This document shows, piece by piece, positions 35,456 to 44,408 of a DNA stretch of 64,000 nucleotides. The number at the start of each line of letters is the position of its first letter. The first letter of the stretch is position 1. A program made the position numbers and the translations under genes. The notes under the pieces were generated by a model. The model was not told the origin of the DNA, did not search any database, and was given only the letters and a program-made list of their open reading frames with translations. The stretch comes from Brevibacillus invocatus (GTDB lineage Bacteria; Bacillota; Bacilli; Brevibacillales; Brevibacillaceae), in NCBI RefSeq assembly GCF_003710915.1, contig NZ_RHHR01000044.1, positions 1 through 64,000 on the forward strand, written 5' to 3'.

Positions 35456-35500
35456 AAAAGGCTGTCCCCCCTGTCAATCAGACAATAGGGACAGCCTTTT
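35456..35500. terminator. bidirectional terminator, 13-bp stem
   Basis: AAAAGGCTGTCCC (35456-35468) is an exact inverted copy of 35488-35500. T runs flank it on both strands. Confidence 0.88.
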
Positions 35501-35505
35501 GTTCG

Positions 35506-35838
35506 TTATTCCTGCCGAAAGCGTGCCAAACAAAAAATAAGCAATTGGAGAAAGAACCAGATCACGGATTCTACGATCAACGTCCCGATGACGCCACATG
35601 GCTTGAAGAAATGCTGATATTCAAGCAAATACCTCGCTGCCAGTACATAACTGAAGCCCGTCGAGAGAAGATTGCCCATGAACAGAAGCAGGATGGACTT
35701 TTGAAGGTAAGCAAGCAGGCAAAACAGAATAAAGGCAATAAAATAGCCGTACAGACGATGATCATAGGCATCCCAAGCCATTCCTGTATATGTAAAGGGA
35801 ACCAGGTGCAATAGGAATACGATCCAATTTCTGCTCAC
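35506..35838 (-). CDS. small membrane protein (110 aa)
   Basis: Three or four hydrophobic segments make up most of the protein, with a short charged loop at about AWDAYDHRLYG. No family is recognised. The GTG at 35838 is the likely start, with GGGGGT seven bases upstream; a TTG five codons earlier overlaps the ribosome site. The gene ends just before the bidirectional terminator. Confidence 0.75.
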   Translation of the reverse strand: MSRNWIVFLLHLVPFTYTGMAWDAYDHRLYGYFIAFILFCLLAYLQKSILLLFMGNLLSTGFSYVLAARYLLEYQHFFKPCGVIGTLIVESVIWFFLQLLIFCLARFRQE

Positions 35839-35948
35839 GAGAAATACCCCCAATTGTTCTACACCTATTAAAGGGGGTTCTTCGAAAAACGAAAAGTACC
35901 AACTTTTATTGGTACCTGCTAGCTACTACTTATCTATGAGGTGAGGTT

Positions 35949-36137
35949 ATGCATGCTAAAAAAAGGCCAATTACAGGGATATTTTTGCTCTCCATCCTAA
36001 TCTCGATTCTGCTCTTTTTCATCATGGGTGCTCTCGGAGTCGGCAGGGGCAGTGATGGCGCGCTCTTTGCTATTGCATGCGTCATCTCTATCCAAATCTC
36101 ATTTTTAACAGCCTTTGTCATGAGCAAGTGGAAGTAA
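35949..36137 (+). CDS. small two-helix membrane protein (62 aa)
   Basis: Two hydrophobic segments (residues 9-27 and 40-58) are joined by a short Gly-rich loop (GALGVGRGSDG). GAGGTGAGG precedes the ATG closely. No family is recognised. An inverted repeat, GTACCAA/TTGGTAC (35896-35915), lies about 35 bases upstream and could be an operator. Confidence 0.75.
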   Translation: MHAKKRPITGIFLLSILISILLFFIMGALGVGRGSDGALFAIACVISIQISFLTAFVMSKWK

Positions 36138-36233
36138 ATCTATTGCGATACAATCGAGCAATCCAGAAGAAACGGCACAGCATCGTCTGGTCTACAATAA
36201 ATAATCAAAAGTGGATGAGAGGAGAGGTGCACG

Positions 36234-37427
36234 ATGAGCAATCTTTCAAAAAGTCGTTTGGACCACATGCACACGATCATGCGCGGCTACGTCGAGCGTG
36301 GGGAGCTCCCTGGGCTGGTTACGCTGGTCAGCAAACACGGTGAGGTCCATGTCGATGCTGTAGGGAAGAAAGCCAACGGGGGAGGCAACCCAATACAGCG
36401 TGATACCATTTTTCGGATTGCTTCCATGACCAAGCCGATTACGGCGGTGGCAGCGATGATCCTGGTTGAGGAATGCAAGCTCCGACTGGATGATCCGGTA
36501 GATTCCCTTTTGCCTGAGCTGGCCAACCGCCGTGTTCTGAGACAAATCGACAGTCCGCTCGATGACACCGTACCAGCCAACCGCTCCATTACGTTGCGCG
36601 ATCTGCTTACCTTTCGACTGGGGATCGGAGCTGTCATGGCTCCACCGGGTCAGTACCCCATCCAAAGCGCGATTGCAGAAGCAGGACTCGCCCCGTCAGC
36701 TGATCCACCTACCATCTCTCCTGACCTGTGGTTGGAAAAACTCGGTCAATTACCACTGATCCATCAGCCAGGCGAAATGTGGATGTATCATACAGGCTAC
36801 GACGTCTTGGGCATCCTGATTGCCCGCACATGTGGGCAGTCGCTGGAGGATTTCTTTTACGACCGGATTTTCGAGCCGTTGGGCATGCTCGATACCGGAT
36901 TTTATGTACCCGAAGCAAAATGGGACAGACTCCCGCCAAGCTACTTGTTCCAGAAAAAAACGGGAGAGTTCGTGATTCACGACAAATCTCGTGACGGTCG
37001 TTGGGCGCGCCCTCCCGTCTTTCCATCAGGCGGAGGCGGACTGGTCTCGACTGCTGACGACTATCTGAGCTTTTACCAGATGATGCTGAACAAAGGAGTT
37101 TTCAAAAACAGACGCATCCTGTCACGACCATCCATCGAACTGATGACAACGGATCATTTGACCCCCGAACAAAAAGCAGCCGCTTACCCCTTTTTCTATG
37201 ACAACAGCGGATGGGGCTTCGGAGTCGCCGTCAACACCCGACGCGATGATCTGTATATGGTCACGGGACGCTTCGGATGGGATGGAGGTATCGGCACCTC
37301 TGCCTATGCCGATCCCAAGGAAGGGCTGATCGGCATCCTGATGACGCAGCGGCTCATGGATTCTCCTGATCCTCCTCTGCACTTTCGCGATTTTTGGACA
37401 TCCGTTTATCAGGCTATAGCGGACTAG
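36234..37427 (+). CDS. beta-lactamase-family serine hydrolase (397 aa)
   Basis: Nucleophile motif S-M-T-K is in RIASMTKPITAV (about residues 62-73), Tyr motif in YHTGYDVLG, and a C-terminal GWDGGIGTSAY in the KTG region. This is the class C/esterase EstB-like group acting on esters or D-amino peptides. No signal peptide is visible, so it may be cytoplasmic. It is a distant relative of the serine hydrolase in the MurNAc operon. GGAGAGGTG lies before the ATG. The substrate is unknown. Confidence 0.9.
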   Translation: MSNLSKSRLDHMHTIMRGYVERGELPGLVTLVSKHGEVHVDAVGKKANGGGNPIQRDTIFRIASMTKPITAVAAMILVEECKLRLDDPVDSLLPELANRRVLRQIDSPLDDTVPANRSITLRDLLTFRLGIGAVMAPPGQYPIQSAIAEAGLAPSADPPTISPDLWLEKLGQLPLIHQPGEMWMYHTGYDVLGILIARTCGQSLEDFFYDRIFEPLGMLDTGFYVPEAKWDRLPPSYLFQKKTGEFVIHDKSRDGRWARPPVFPSGGGGLVSTADDYLSFYQMMLNKGVFKNRRILSRPSIELMTTDHLTPEQKAAAYPFFYDNSGWGFGVAVNTRRDDLYMVTGRFGWDGGIGTSAYADPKEGLIGILMTQRLMDSPDPPLHFRDFWTSVYQAIAD

Positions 37428-37433
37428 GAATAA

Positions 37434-37469
37434 AAAGAGCTGAAGCCAGTGGTCTGGTTCCAGCTCTTT
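37434..37469. terminator. bidirectional terminator
   Basis: AAAGAGCTG (37434-37442) pairs with CAGCTCTTT (37461-37469), between the convergent hydrolase and dps genes. Confidence 0.8.
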
Positions 37470-37477
37470 CCTTTTGC

Positions 37478-37930
37478 TTATTTCCCCAAATAGGCTTGCA
37501 GCATCCAAACATGCTTTTCGAGGCTGTTGCTCATGCCCACGAACATGTCAGCAGTCGCATCGTCATCCGCTGCCTCGGCTGCTGCAATTCCTTCCTTCAA
37601 CTCGTTGATCAGGGTATTAAAGTCGTTTACAACCGCCTGCACCATTTGTTCTGCGGTTTCTCCACCGGAAGCCTCCTGGATGGAAGCTTGCTGCATACAG
37701 GCTTTCATCGTGGAGACAGGCTTGCCGTTTTTCGCAAGCAATCGTTCTGCCAGCTCATCTACATAGGATGCAGCCTCGTTGTACAGCTCTTCAAATTTGC
37801 TATGCAGCGTAAAAAAGTTGGGTCCAGTCACATACCAGTGAAAATGATGCAGCTTTATAAAGAGCACAGACCAGTTGGCAACCTGCTTGTTCAGCACTTC
37901 AGTGACAGGACGGCTCATCGTGATGCTCAT
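37478..37930 (-). CDS. dps: Dps-family ferritin-like DNA/iron protein (150 aa)
   Basis: A 12-mer mini-ferritin that stores iron, uses peroxide and can shield DNA. The ferroxidase signature is [24 protein letters not shown] (key His and Glu residues, residues about 27-50), with the C-terminal [12 protein letters not shown] Dps-type core of four helices fills the length. GGAAGAGAG precedes the ATG. The gene stands alone. A PerR or sigma-B control is usual for such genes in Bacilli, but no operator was identified. Confidence 0.93.
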   Translation of the reverse strand: MSITMSRPVTEVLNKQVANWSVLFIKLHHFHWYVTGPNFFTLHSKFEELYNEAASYVDELAERLLAKNGKPVSTMKACMQQASIQEASGGETAEQMVQAVVNDFNTLINELKEGIAAAEAADDDATADMFVGMSNSLEKHVWMLQAYLGK

Positions 37931-38009
37931 GATACGGCTCTCTTCCTTTCATGGAAAATCTTATTGGCGTCTGTAGTGTTCCCGCCTCAAGCCGTATCCT
38001 ATACGCCTG

Positions 38010-39212
38010 CTAGCGCTGCTCCTTCTCCTGCAAATAAACCAGTGTATTCAATGCCTGCATGGCAGCACCCACTGCCAAGCTGCTCTCATCCAAATCAAAT
38101 CGCGGATGGTGAACAGGATAGACGCACCCCATCTCTTCATTGCGCACGCCTAAATGGAAAAAGGCACCTGGAACATGCTCTGCGAAATACGCGAAGTCTT
38201 CTACCCCCATGTTGGGCAGCTCATTGACACGCACTTTTTGTTCTCCCAGCATCTCTTCCCCGTTGCGTTTCACCAGATCGACCAGCTCATCATTGTTGAT
38301 GAGCGAGGTGTAGCCTTCCTCATACTCCACTTCAGCCTCTCCACCCAGACTGCGAGCCGTCCATTCGGCCACCTCGCGAATTCTCTCCTTGACCTGCTCG
38401 CGTACACTTCTTTCCAGCGTACGGATCGTTCCGGTCAATTTGACCTCCTGAGCCAGGATGTTGTTGGCTGTCCCCCCGGAGATGATGCCGATCGTAATAA
38501 CTGCCGATCGGCGCGGATCTACGTTGCGGCTGACAATCGTCTGCAATGCCGTAATGACATGAGCAGCAATGACAATGGCATCTCGTCCCATGTGCGGATA
38601 AGCGCCGTGTCCGTTTTCACCGCGCACGATAATGCTCAAGTCATCGGAGGAAGCGTTCATTTGACCGTATTTGACTCCGATTTGTCCAGCTGGAATATCG
38701 CTGGAGACATGCAGGCCAAATACCGCATCCACCTTGGGATTTTCCAGCACGCCTTCCTGAATCATCGGCAATGCGCCGCCTACTGTCTCCTCGGCTGGCT
38801 GGAAGAACAGCTTTACATTGCCCGCCAGCTCGTTCTTGTAGGCATTGAGGATCCGCGCTGCTCCAAGCAGGCAGGTCATATGGGCATCGTGACCGCAGGC
38901 ATGCATTTTCCCAGGAATTTTCGAGCGATATTCGCGGTCCTCCGCTTCCAATATCGGCAACGCATCCATGTCACCGCGCAGAGCAACAGTCGCACCAGGG
39001 CGTGCGCCTTCGATCAGACCTACAATCCCAGTTCCCGCTGATTTAGTGTAAGGAATCCCCATTTCATCCAGATAGCGCATGATTTGCTCCTGGGTGCGGA
39101 ATTCTTCGAGTCCAATTTCCGGATACTGGTGAAAATCACGACGAACCTCTGTCAACCAAGGCAATATCTCCTGTGCCTGCTGCCAAACCTGTTCTTTTTT
39201 CACGCTGCTCAT
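38010..39212 (-). CDS. M20-family amidohydrolase/carboxypeptidase (400 aa)
   Basis: Zinc motif HACGHDAHMTCLLG (about residues 104-117), FQPAEETVGGALPM and the late GVEDFAYFAE assign it to the amidohydrolase/peptidase group that includes N-acetyldiaminopimelate deacetylase and aminoacylases. It overlaps the LD-carboxypeptidase gene by four bases (ATGA), so they are translationally coupled. The operon suggests work on wall-derived acyl amino acids or peptides. Confidence 0.93.
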   Translation of the reverse strand: MSSVKKEQVWQQAQEILPWLTEVRRDFHQYPEIGLEEFRTQEQIMRYLDEMGIPYTKSAGTGIVGLIEGARPGATVALRGDMDALPILEAEDREYRSKIPGKMHACGHDAHMTCLLGAARILNAYKNELAGNVKLFFQPAEETVGGALPMIQEGVLENPKVDAVFGLHVSSDIPAGQIGVKYGQMNASSDDLSIIVRGENGHGAYPHMGRDAIVIAAHVITALQTIVSRNVDPRRSAVITIGIISGGTANNILAQEVKLTGTIRTLERSVREQVKERIREVAEWTARSLGGEAEVEYEEGYTSLINNDELVDLVKRNGEEMLGEQKVRVNELPNMGVEDFAYFAEHVPGAFFHLGVRNEEMGCVYPVHHPRFDLDESSLAVGAAMQALNTLVYLQEKEQR

Positions 39213-40138
39213 ACTGTCACACTCTCCTCAATAGTTAATACGCCACTCGTCGCATCCAATGTCGCATGGACGCCGAAAGGCAAAGCCATGTTGATCGCTC
39301 CATGACCGATCTGAATGTTCCAAATCATCGGCTTTTGATAAGGCACGACGATGTTCTGGAACACGTCCCAAACCGATAAGCCCTCCCGTTTTTTTGGTTC
39401 ACAGTTGGTCCAGGTACCGAGAATCACCCCGGCGCAATCATCAAATAGTCCACCCAATGCCAGCTGTGTCAGCATCCGGTCGATACGATACGGTTCCTCG
39501 TCAATATCCTCCAGGAACAGCAGCTTGCCTCTGGTATCCAGCTCATATGGGGTTCCCATCAAAGCAGCGACAAGAGCCAGATTTCCTCCCACAATAGGAC
39601 CGCTCGCCTGGCCATCCACCATGCAGATGACCTCTTCCTCCGGCGGGTTGATCATTTCGCCCAACGGTTCAGGTTCTGTCAGCGCACGCAACAAATAGGA
39701 CATGGACCAGTCATCCAATCCGCGAGCCAGACAAGACGAAGCCATCGGACCGTGCAGTGTTGCCAGGTTGGCGTCTTGACCAAAAACCGTATGTAGTGCC
39801 GTGATGTCGCTATACCCGACGAACAGCTTGGGATTTTGTGCGATGCAGTCGTAATCCAGCAGGGGCAGGATTTGCGGGGCACCGTAACCGCCCCGCAAAC
39901 AAAGGATGCCGTCCACCTGATCGTCCGCGAACATGGCGTTCAGCTCAGCCGCACGAAGCTGTGGTGTTCCTGCCAGATAGCCTCCGTAGGTTTGTCTGCA
40001 CGTTTCCCCAACCTTCACCTTGAAGCCCAGTTCCTCGACTTTCGCAATCGCTTTTGGCAGCAGCTCCAGGTCTCCCGGGCTAGAGGGCGCTACAATGCCA
40101 ATGGTATCCCCTGCTTGCCATGCTCTTCCTTTGTTCAT
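39209..40138 (-). CDS. LD-carboxypeptidase, S66 family (LdcA/YkfA-like, 309 aa)
   Basis: Family S66 enzymes remove the terminal D-Ala of wall tetrapeptides in the cytoplasm. The nucleophile Ser is in FVGYSDITALH (about residue 109), the acid Glu in LLFLEDIDEEPY, and the His in NIQIGHGAIN. No signal peptide. In Bacillus subtilis YkfA lies with the dpp peptide transporter in a similar setting. Here it lies between an OppA-like gene and an M20 gene. GA-rich ribosome site upstream. Confidence 0.94.
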   Translation of the reverse strand: MNKGRAWQAGDTIGIVAPSSPGDLELLPKAIAKVEELGFKVKVGETCRQTYGGYLAGTPQLRAAELNAMFADDQVDGILCLRGGYGAPQILPLLDYDCIAQNPKLFVGYSDITALHTVFGQDANLATLHGPMASSCLARGLDDWSMSYLLRALTEPEPLGEMINPPEEEVICMVDGQASGPIVGGNLALVAALMGTPYELDTRGKLLFLEDIDEEPYRIDRMLTQLALGGLFDDCAGVILGTWTNCEPKKREGLSVWDVFQNIVVPYQKPMIWNIQIGHGAINMALPFGVHATLDATSGVLTIEESVTV

Positions 40139-40157
40139 CTCTCATTTCTCCTCTTTT

Positions 40158-41795
40158 TTATTCGAGATAAGCCCATTTTAAGTCGATCTTGCTGAGCGGA
40201 TCAATCCTTACTCCTTTGACCTTGTCGCTTTGTACCCAGGCATTCACATCACTGAAGATCCCGGTCAAAGGCATTTCCTCCATCAGCAAGGTCTCGGCTT
40301 CCAATAGAATTTGCTTCCGTTTTTCTTCGTCCGTCTCCACGTACGATTTCTGGATCAGCTCGGAATAAGCAGGGTTGTGCCAGCGTGTAATATTGGACGA
40401 GCTGTACTTCTCGATGAATTTCTGCAAGAAGTTGATAGGATCATTGTAGTCCGCCGTCCAACTGGAACGGGTAATCTCAAACTTGCCTTGCTCCTGATCA
40501 TCCAGATAGACCTTGGTTTCCTTGTTCAAAAGCTTTACATCAACACCGAGAACGTTTTTCCAGGTGGCTTGCAGCGTTTCCGCGATCGCTTTGTTGCGGT
40601 CAGAGGTGTTGTACAGGTACGTAATTTCCGGCAGCTTCGTAATGCCCAGCTCCCTCATGCCTTCTTCCAGCAGCTTTTGCGCTTCCTCCGGCTGATTGTC
40701 AGCAAAGAATCCATCCGGCTTCAAGCTGGCCGTAATAGGCGTGATTCCCATCAAAGGCGTCTGTCCAGCCTGCCCGATGTTGTCGGCGATTTCCTTTCGA
40801 TTGATCGCGTAGGCGAATGCCTTGCGTACCTTGACGTTGGTAAACGGCTCCCGCTCGGCATTGAAGCGAATGTAGTACGACGTAGCCTTGGGCTGCGTTT
40901 GCAGCTTGCCATCCTGCATGAGCGGAGCAATCGCATCGATGGGAAGACCGCTGATCGGATTCCCAGCCCAGTCCAGATCATCGTTGTCAAACATGGACAG
41001 CTCCGTATTGGCATCCGAGATCATCGAGAACTCGATCTTGTCCAGCTTGACGACATCAGCTTCCCAGTACGTCTCGTTCTTTACCAGCACAATCTTGTTT
41101 TTATGCCGCCACTCCTCCAGCTTGAAAGGGCCATTGGTGACGATGGTCTTCGGATCGTTCGCCCATTTGGGATTGGACTCCGCTACCTTTTTATTCACCG
41201 CTGGCAGGAATGAGACCAATGTCGGGAAGAAGGGAGTAGGATTTTCCAACGTGACCTGCAGCGTCTTGTCATCCATCGCCTTCACGCCTACGTCCTCGAT
41301 CTTGGCTTGTCCAGCCGTAAAGGCTTGCCCGTTCTTGATGCTATAGTAGTTGTAGGAGGCTGGAGAGCCTGTTTTCGGATCGAGTGCACTCTTCCAGGTG
41401 TACTCGAAATCATGCGCGGTGACCGGATCGCCATTGGACCACAAAGCGTCGCGCAAAGTGAAGGTATAGGTCAGCTTGTCCGCTGACAGCTTCATGCCGG
41501 ATGCAAGCGAGTTGACCGGATTGCCATTCTCGTCGAGGCGAGTCAGGCTGTCGTAAATCTGGCGGATGACAGATCCTGAGACGGTATCCTCTGCAAAAAT
41601 CGGATCAAGCGTGGCTGGCTCCTCCATGTTCAATCGCATGACCTGTGGCCCTTGCTTTGTCGCTTCCGAAGCCGGTGCTTCGGCAGTTGACGGAGCAGGC
41701 TGGGTAGCAGGAGCACTCCCCCCTCCGCTACAGGCAGATAACAAGCTTCCTGCTACGAGCAGGATACTCCCATATGAAGCAATCCGCTTTTTCAT
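40158..41795 (-). CDS. OppA/DppE-like peptide-binding lipoprotein (545 aa)
   Basis: A signal peptide with lipobox LLSAC (Cys at residue 22) is followed by a Ser/Gly/Ala/Pro linker to about residue 45. The body is a family 5 solute-binding protein (TFTLRDALWSNGDPVTAHDFEYTWK, then DPKTGSPASYNYYSI). It feeds peptides to an Opp/Dpp permease, but no permease or ATPase is next to it. The LD-carboxypeptidase and M20 genes directly downstream point to murein tri- or tetrapeptides as cargo. Confidence 0.93.
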   Translation of the reverse strand: MKKRIASYGSILLVAGSLLSACSGGGSAPATQPAPSTAEAPASEATKQGPQVMRLNMEEPATLDPIFAEDTVSGSVIRQIYDSLTRLDENGNPVNSLASGMKLSADKLTYTFTLRDALWSNGDPVTAHDFEYTWKSALDPKTGSPASYNYYSIKNGQAFTAGQAKIEDVGVKAMDDKTLQVTLENPTPFFPTLVSFLPAVNKKVAESNPKWANDPKTIVTNGPFKLEEWRHKNKIVLVKNETYWEADVVKLDKIEFSMISDANTELSMFDNDDLDWAGNPISGLPIDAIAPLMQDGKLQTQPKATSYYIRFNAEREPFTNVKVRKAFAYAINRKEIADNIGQAGQTPLMGITPITASLKPDGFFADNQPEEAQKLLEEGMRELGITKLPEITYLYNTSDRNKAIAETLQATWKNVLGVDVKLLNKETKVYLDDQEQGKFEITRSSWTADYNDPINFLQKFIEKYSSSNITRWHNPAYSELIQKSYVETDEEKRKQILLEAETLLMEEMPLTGIFSDVNAWVQSDKVKGVRIDPLSKIDLKWAYLE

Positions 41796-41946
41796 GTGAG
41801 ATCACTCTCTCCTTATTGACCTTAATCAGCAATAAGCATGCCAGTCTAAAAGAGTGCCTCTTCCTCTCCTCTTCTATTCAACCTCGAATTATACTATCTA
41901 AAAATTGCATCTATTCAAACCGTAGCGGTCTATTCAGAACGGAATT

Positions 41947-41972
41947 GATCCAATTTAAGATTGAATTGGATC
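41947..41972. repeat. perfect 9-bp inverted repeat
   Basis: GATCCAATT and AATTGGATC flank an 8-base spacer. The repeat touches the stop codon of the 34-residue gene and lies about 150 bases upstream of the OppA-like gene. It lacks a strong T run, so it could be a weak terminator or an operator for the peptide operon. The remaining bases to 41795 are AT-rich, with a TATAAT box at about 41894. Confidence 0.55.
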
Positions 41973-42076
41973 TACTTCTTCTGAACCAGGACGTATCGAT
42001 TAGTCGGTCTTCCAACGCCCCCGTAAATGACTGAGTCGTCTTCGATTACCACTACTCGTATACATTCCAGATTCAT
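41972..42076 (-). CDS. putative 34-residue protein
   Basis: The ATG at 42076 follows GAAGGAG by about eight bases, and 34 codons end in TAG. The peptide begins MNLECIRVVVIEDDS and ends YVLVQKK, with a Gly-Gly-Val-Gly-Arg-Pro turn. It has a beta-strand look, with no membrane segment. No family is recognised. The ribosome site is good but the short length means chance cannot be ruled out. It lies between the histidine kinase terminator and a perfect inverted repeat, so it has its own unit. Confidence 0.5.
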   Translation of the reverse strand: MNLECIRVVVIEDDSVIYGGVGRPTNRYVLVQKK

Positions 42077-42123
42077 CCGCTCACTCCTTCAAGGGAAATG
42101 CCCGGAATTGATGCAAGAAATCG

Positions 42124-42154
42124 AAAAGCTTCACCAGGCTCGGTGAAGCTTTTC
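42124..42154 (-). terminator. terminator of the two-component operon
   Basis: AAAAGCTTCACC (42124-42135) is an exact inverted copy of 42142-42153 around a 6-base loop. Confidence 0.88.
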
Positions 42155-42156
42155 TT

Positions 42157-43575
42157 TCATCCCGATATTTTTGGCAGGATCAACGTAAACGTAGAGCCAT
42201 TGGCATCGCTTTTGGTCAGGATGAGATCGCCTCCCAATGCTCGTGCCATCATCCTGGAAAAAGACAGCCCCAGTCCGAGGCCCCTGACCTTTTCCTTTTT
42301 GTTGCTCCCTCTGAAAAAGCGTTCAAACACCAGCGACTGCTCTTCTTCCCGTATCCCCTTGCCGTTATCCGTAACATCGATGCGAAGCTCCGACTCTTTT
42401 TCATAGAGATGCAATTCAATAACGCCATCGTCTGTAACTGCTTGTCTGGCATTGTTCAGCAGATTGATCAAGATTTGCTGCACGCGTCCAGGGTCTACCA
42501 GAATCGTCCATTCCTGATCCGGCATGCGCGTGGTTAGAGTGATCGTCTCGACATCCTGTCCGATCTGCCACTGGGAGGCAATCTCGTGAATCAGCTTGTT
42601 CAAATTCTGCGCTTCTGGCTGAACAGTGATCTCGCCAACCGCAAACGAGTTAAAATCGAGCAAATCTTCTACCATTTTTTCCAGCCGTTTGGTTTCATTG
42701 AGACAAATCTCCAGAAATTCTCTTTCCTCGTCACCTGAGACGACCTTGTCATTGATCGCCTGAATCAAGCCACTGATTGAGGTGACAGGTGTTTTCAGCT
42801 CATGGGTGACGCCTGCCAAAAGCTCCGTGCGCGTGCGTTCCAGCTGCCGCAGTCGATCCGCCATCTCTTTGAAGGTGTGAACCAGCTCGTGAATCTCTCG
42901 TTCCTTGATGTTTTTCGTAATTGTCACATCATAATTGCCTTCTACGATTTGCTTGGCTGCTTCCACCACGTCCTCGATCGGTTTGGACAGCTTTTTCGAG
43001 TGAAAGTAGATGACAGCCCAGCCGAGGACACCGAGACTTCCCAGCATGATGACCAAATATTGCAGCTGCTCCTTGTTTACGCGGATGTCTGTTTCCGGGA
43101 ACAGCAAAATAATGGTCCCCAGCTTTTGCAGGTCATTGTCCAGGTCTTTTTTGACGACAAACAGCGTGTCTCCGTGACGGGACTTGACCTTATCCGCCTT
43201 TTCTGCAATCTCCAGCACACGATCCAGATCTTCTTCAAAGGACGAGGGCAATCCCGACTTTTTATAGATGATCTGGTCATGCTCGTCCTTGATGAACAGC
43301 AGCAGGTTGCGGTCTACTCCCATAAAACGGCGCCTGCTCTCCAATATTTGATGCAGGGTCTCCCCCACATAGAGCTTTCCTTCATCGTCCACGACGCGAT
43401 CCGCTACCTCTTCCGCGAACAAGCGGGTTACATCCAGCTGCTTTTCGGTTGCTGCGTCCTTGATCCAGATGGACGATACAATTCCGATGATCAGCAGCCC
43501 CACGCACAGTGTCAACAGATAGCGGGTCGTCCAGTACCTAAGCAGAGAGATGGGTTTATTGCTTTGTAAATACAC
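42157..43575 (-). CDS. sensor histidine kinase (472 aa)
   Basis: Two membrane helices (about residues 17-38 and 168-188) flank an extracellular sensor region. A HAMP linker follows (KPIEDVVEAAKQIVEGNYDV), then the phosphoacceptor His in GVTHELKTPVTSIS (about residue 260) and the ATP-binding domain (INLLNNARQAV; VTDNGKGI; GLGLGLSFS). It overlaps the response regulator gene by 20 bases. The sensor region has no known domain that I recognise, so the signal is unknown. Confidence 0.95.
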   Translation of the reverse strand: MYLQSNKPISLLRYWTTRYLLTLCVGLLIIGIVSSIWIKDAATEKQLDVTRLFAEEVADRVVDDEGKLYVGETLHQILESRRRFMGVDRNLLLFIKDEHDQIIYKKSGLPSSFEEDLDRVLEIAEKADKVKSRHGDTLFVVKKDLDNDLQKLGTIILLFPETDIRVNKEQLQYLVIMLGSLGVLGWAVIYFHSKKLSKPIEDVVEAAKQIVEGNYDVTITKNIKEREIHELVHTFKEMADRLRQLERTRTELLAGVTHELKTPVTSISGLIQAINDKVVSGDEEREFLEICLNETKRLEKMVEDLLDFNSFAVGEITVQPEAQNLNKLIHEIASQWQIGQDVETITLTTRMPDQEWTILVDPGRVQQILINLLNNARQAVTDDGVIELHLYEKESELRIDVTDNGKGIREEEQSLVFERFFRGSNKKEKVRGLGLGLSFSRMMARALGGDLILTKSDANGSTFTLILPKISG

Positions 43576-44245
43576 TGAACTGATAACCCACCCCTCTTAG
43601 CGTTTTGATCTCCCCTTCGGAGGCGGGCCAATTCTGCAAGGTTTTCCGAATTCTTTTAATCGCCAGATCTACTGCCCGGTCGCTTCCCTCGTAGTCCATC
43701 CCCCACAAATGCTCGATCAGCTGCTCGCGCGAATATGTACGGTTGGGATTCTGGGCCAGGAAAAGCAGCAAGGACAAGTCCTTTGGATGGAATTGCAGAT
43801 CGATGCCATGCAAAGTGACGCTATGTGATTTGAAATTGATCTTGAGATTACCAAACAGTCGGGTTTCCTGATCCTTGTCCAGAATCACGGAACGACGCAT
43901 AACCGCGTTGACCCGGGCTACAACTTCCTCTGCCACAAACGGCTTGGTGATATAGTCATCTGCTCCCTGGTTGAATCCCTTCAGCTTTTGATCGGTCTGT
44001 CCCAGTGCCGTCAGCATGATCACCGGACAGGAGCTTTTCTCCCGGATATACTGCAGGACATCCCAGCCACTCATTTCGGGCAGCATGACGTCCAGCAGAA
44101 CAAGATCCGGCTTTTGCTCATCAAAAATACGAATCGCATCGACACCGTCATCTGCTTGCCATACCTGATATTCCTCTTTTTGCAAATAGGCTTTTAAGAC
44201 ACGGGAAATGACGATTTCATCTTCCACCAGTAATATCTGTTTCAT
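43556..44245 (-). CDS. OmpR/PhoB-family response regulator (229 aa)
   Basis: Receiver domain at residues 1-118 with the phospho-acceptor Asp in LVLLDVMLPEMSG (about residue 52) and Lys in ITKPF. A winged-helix DNA-binding domain is at about 130-227 (LIEHLWGMDYEGSDRAVDLAIKRIRKTL). It is the first gene of the two-component operon and is partnered with the kinase downstream. No target site is proposed. Confidence 0.96.
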   Translation of the reverse strand: MKQILLVEDEIVISRVLKAYLQKEEYQVWQADDGVDAIRIFDEQKPDLVLLDVMLPEMSGWDVLQYIREKSSCPVIMLTALGQTDQKLKGFNQGADDYITKPFVAEEVVARVNAVMRRSVILDKDQETRLFGNLKINFKSHSVTLHGIDLQFHPKDLSLLLFLAQNPNRTYSREQLIEHLWGMDYEGSDRAVDLAIKRIRKTLQNWPASEGEIKTLRGVGYQFSVFTKQ

Positions 44246-44346
44246 GAATGCCGCTCCTGATTCAAAGAGATGGTTTCTTCTTTCGCTTCTTCCAGTCTAC
44301 CTCTTTTCTCTTTATATTGGGATTCCTTCATTTTGGAAATAGGAAA

Positions 44347-44386
44347 AAAGCCTTGCTTTTCCCAGATAGGGAGCATGCAAGGCTTT
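44347..44386 (-). terminator. terminator of the acidic-protein gene
   Basis: AAAGCCTTGC (44347-44356) and GCAAGGCTTT (44377-44386) form a 10-bp stem. A T run follows on the minus strand. Confidence 0.85.
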
Positions 44387-44408
44387 GTGTCGCGATTATA
44401 AAACTTTA

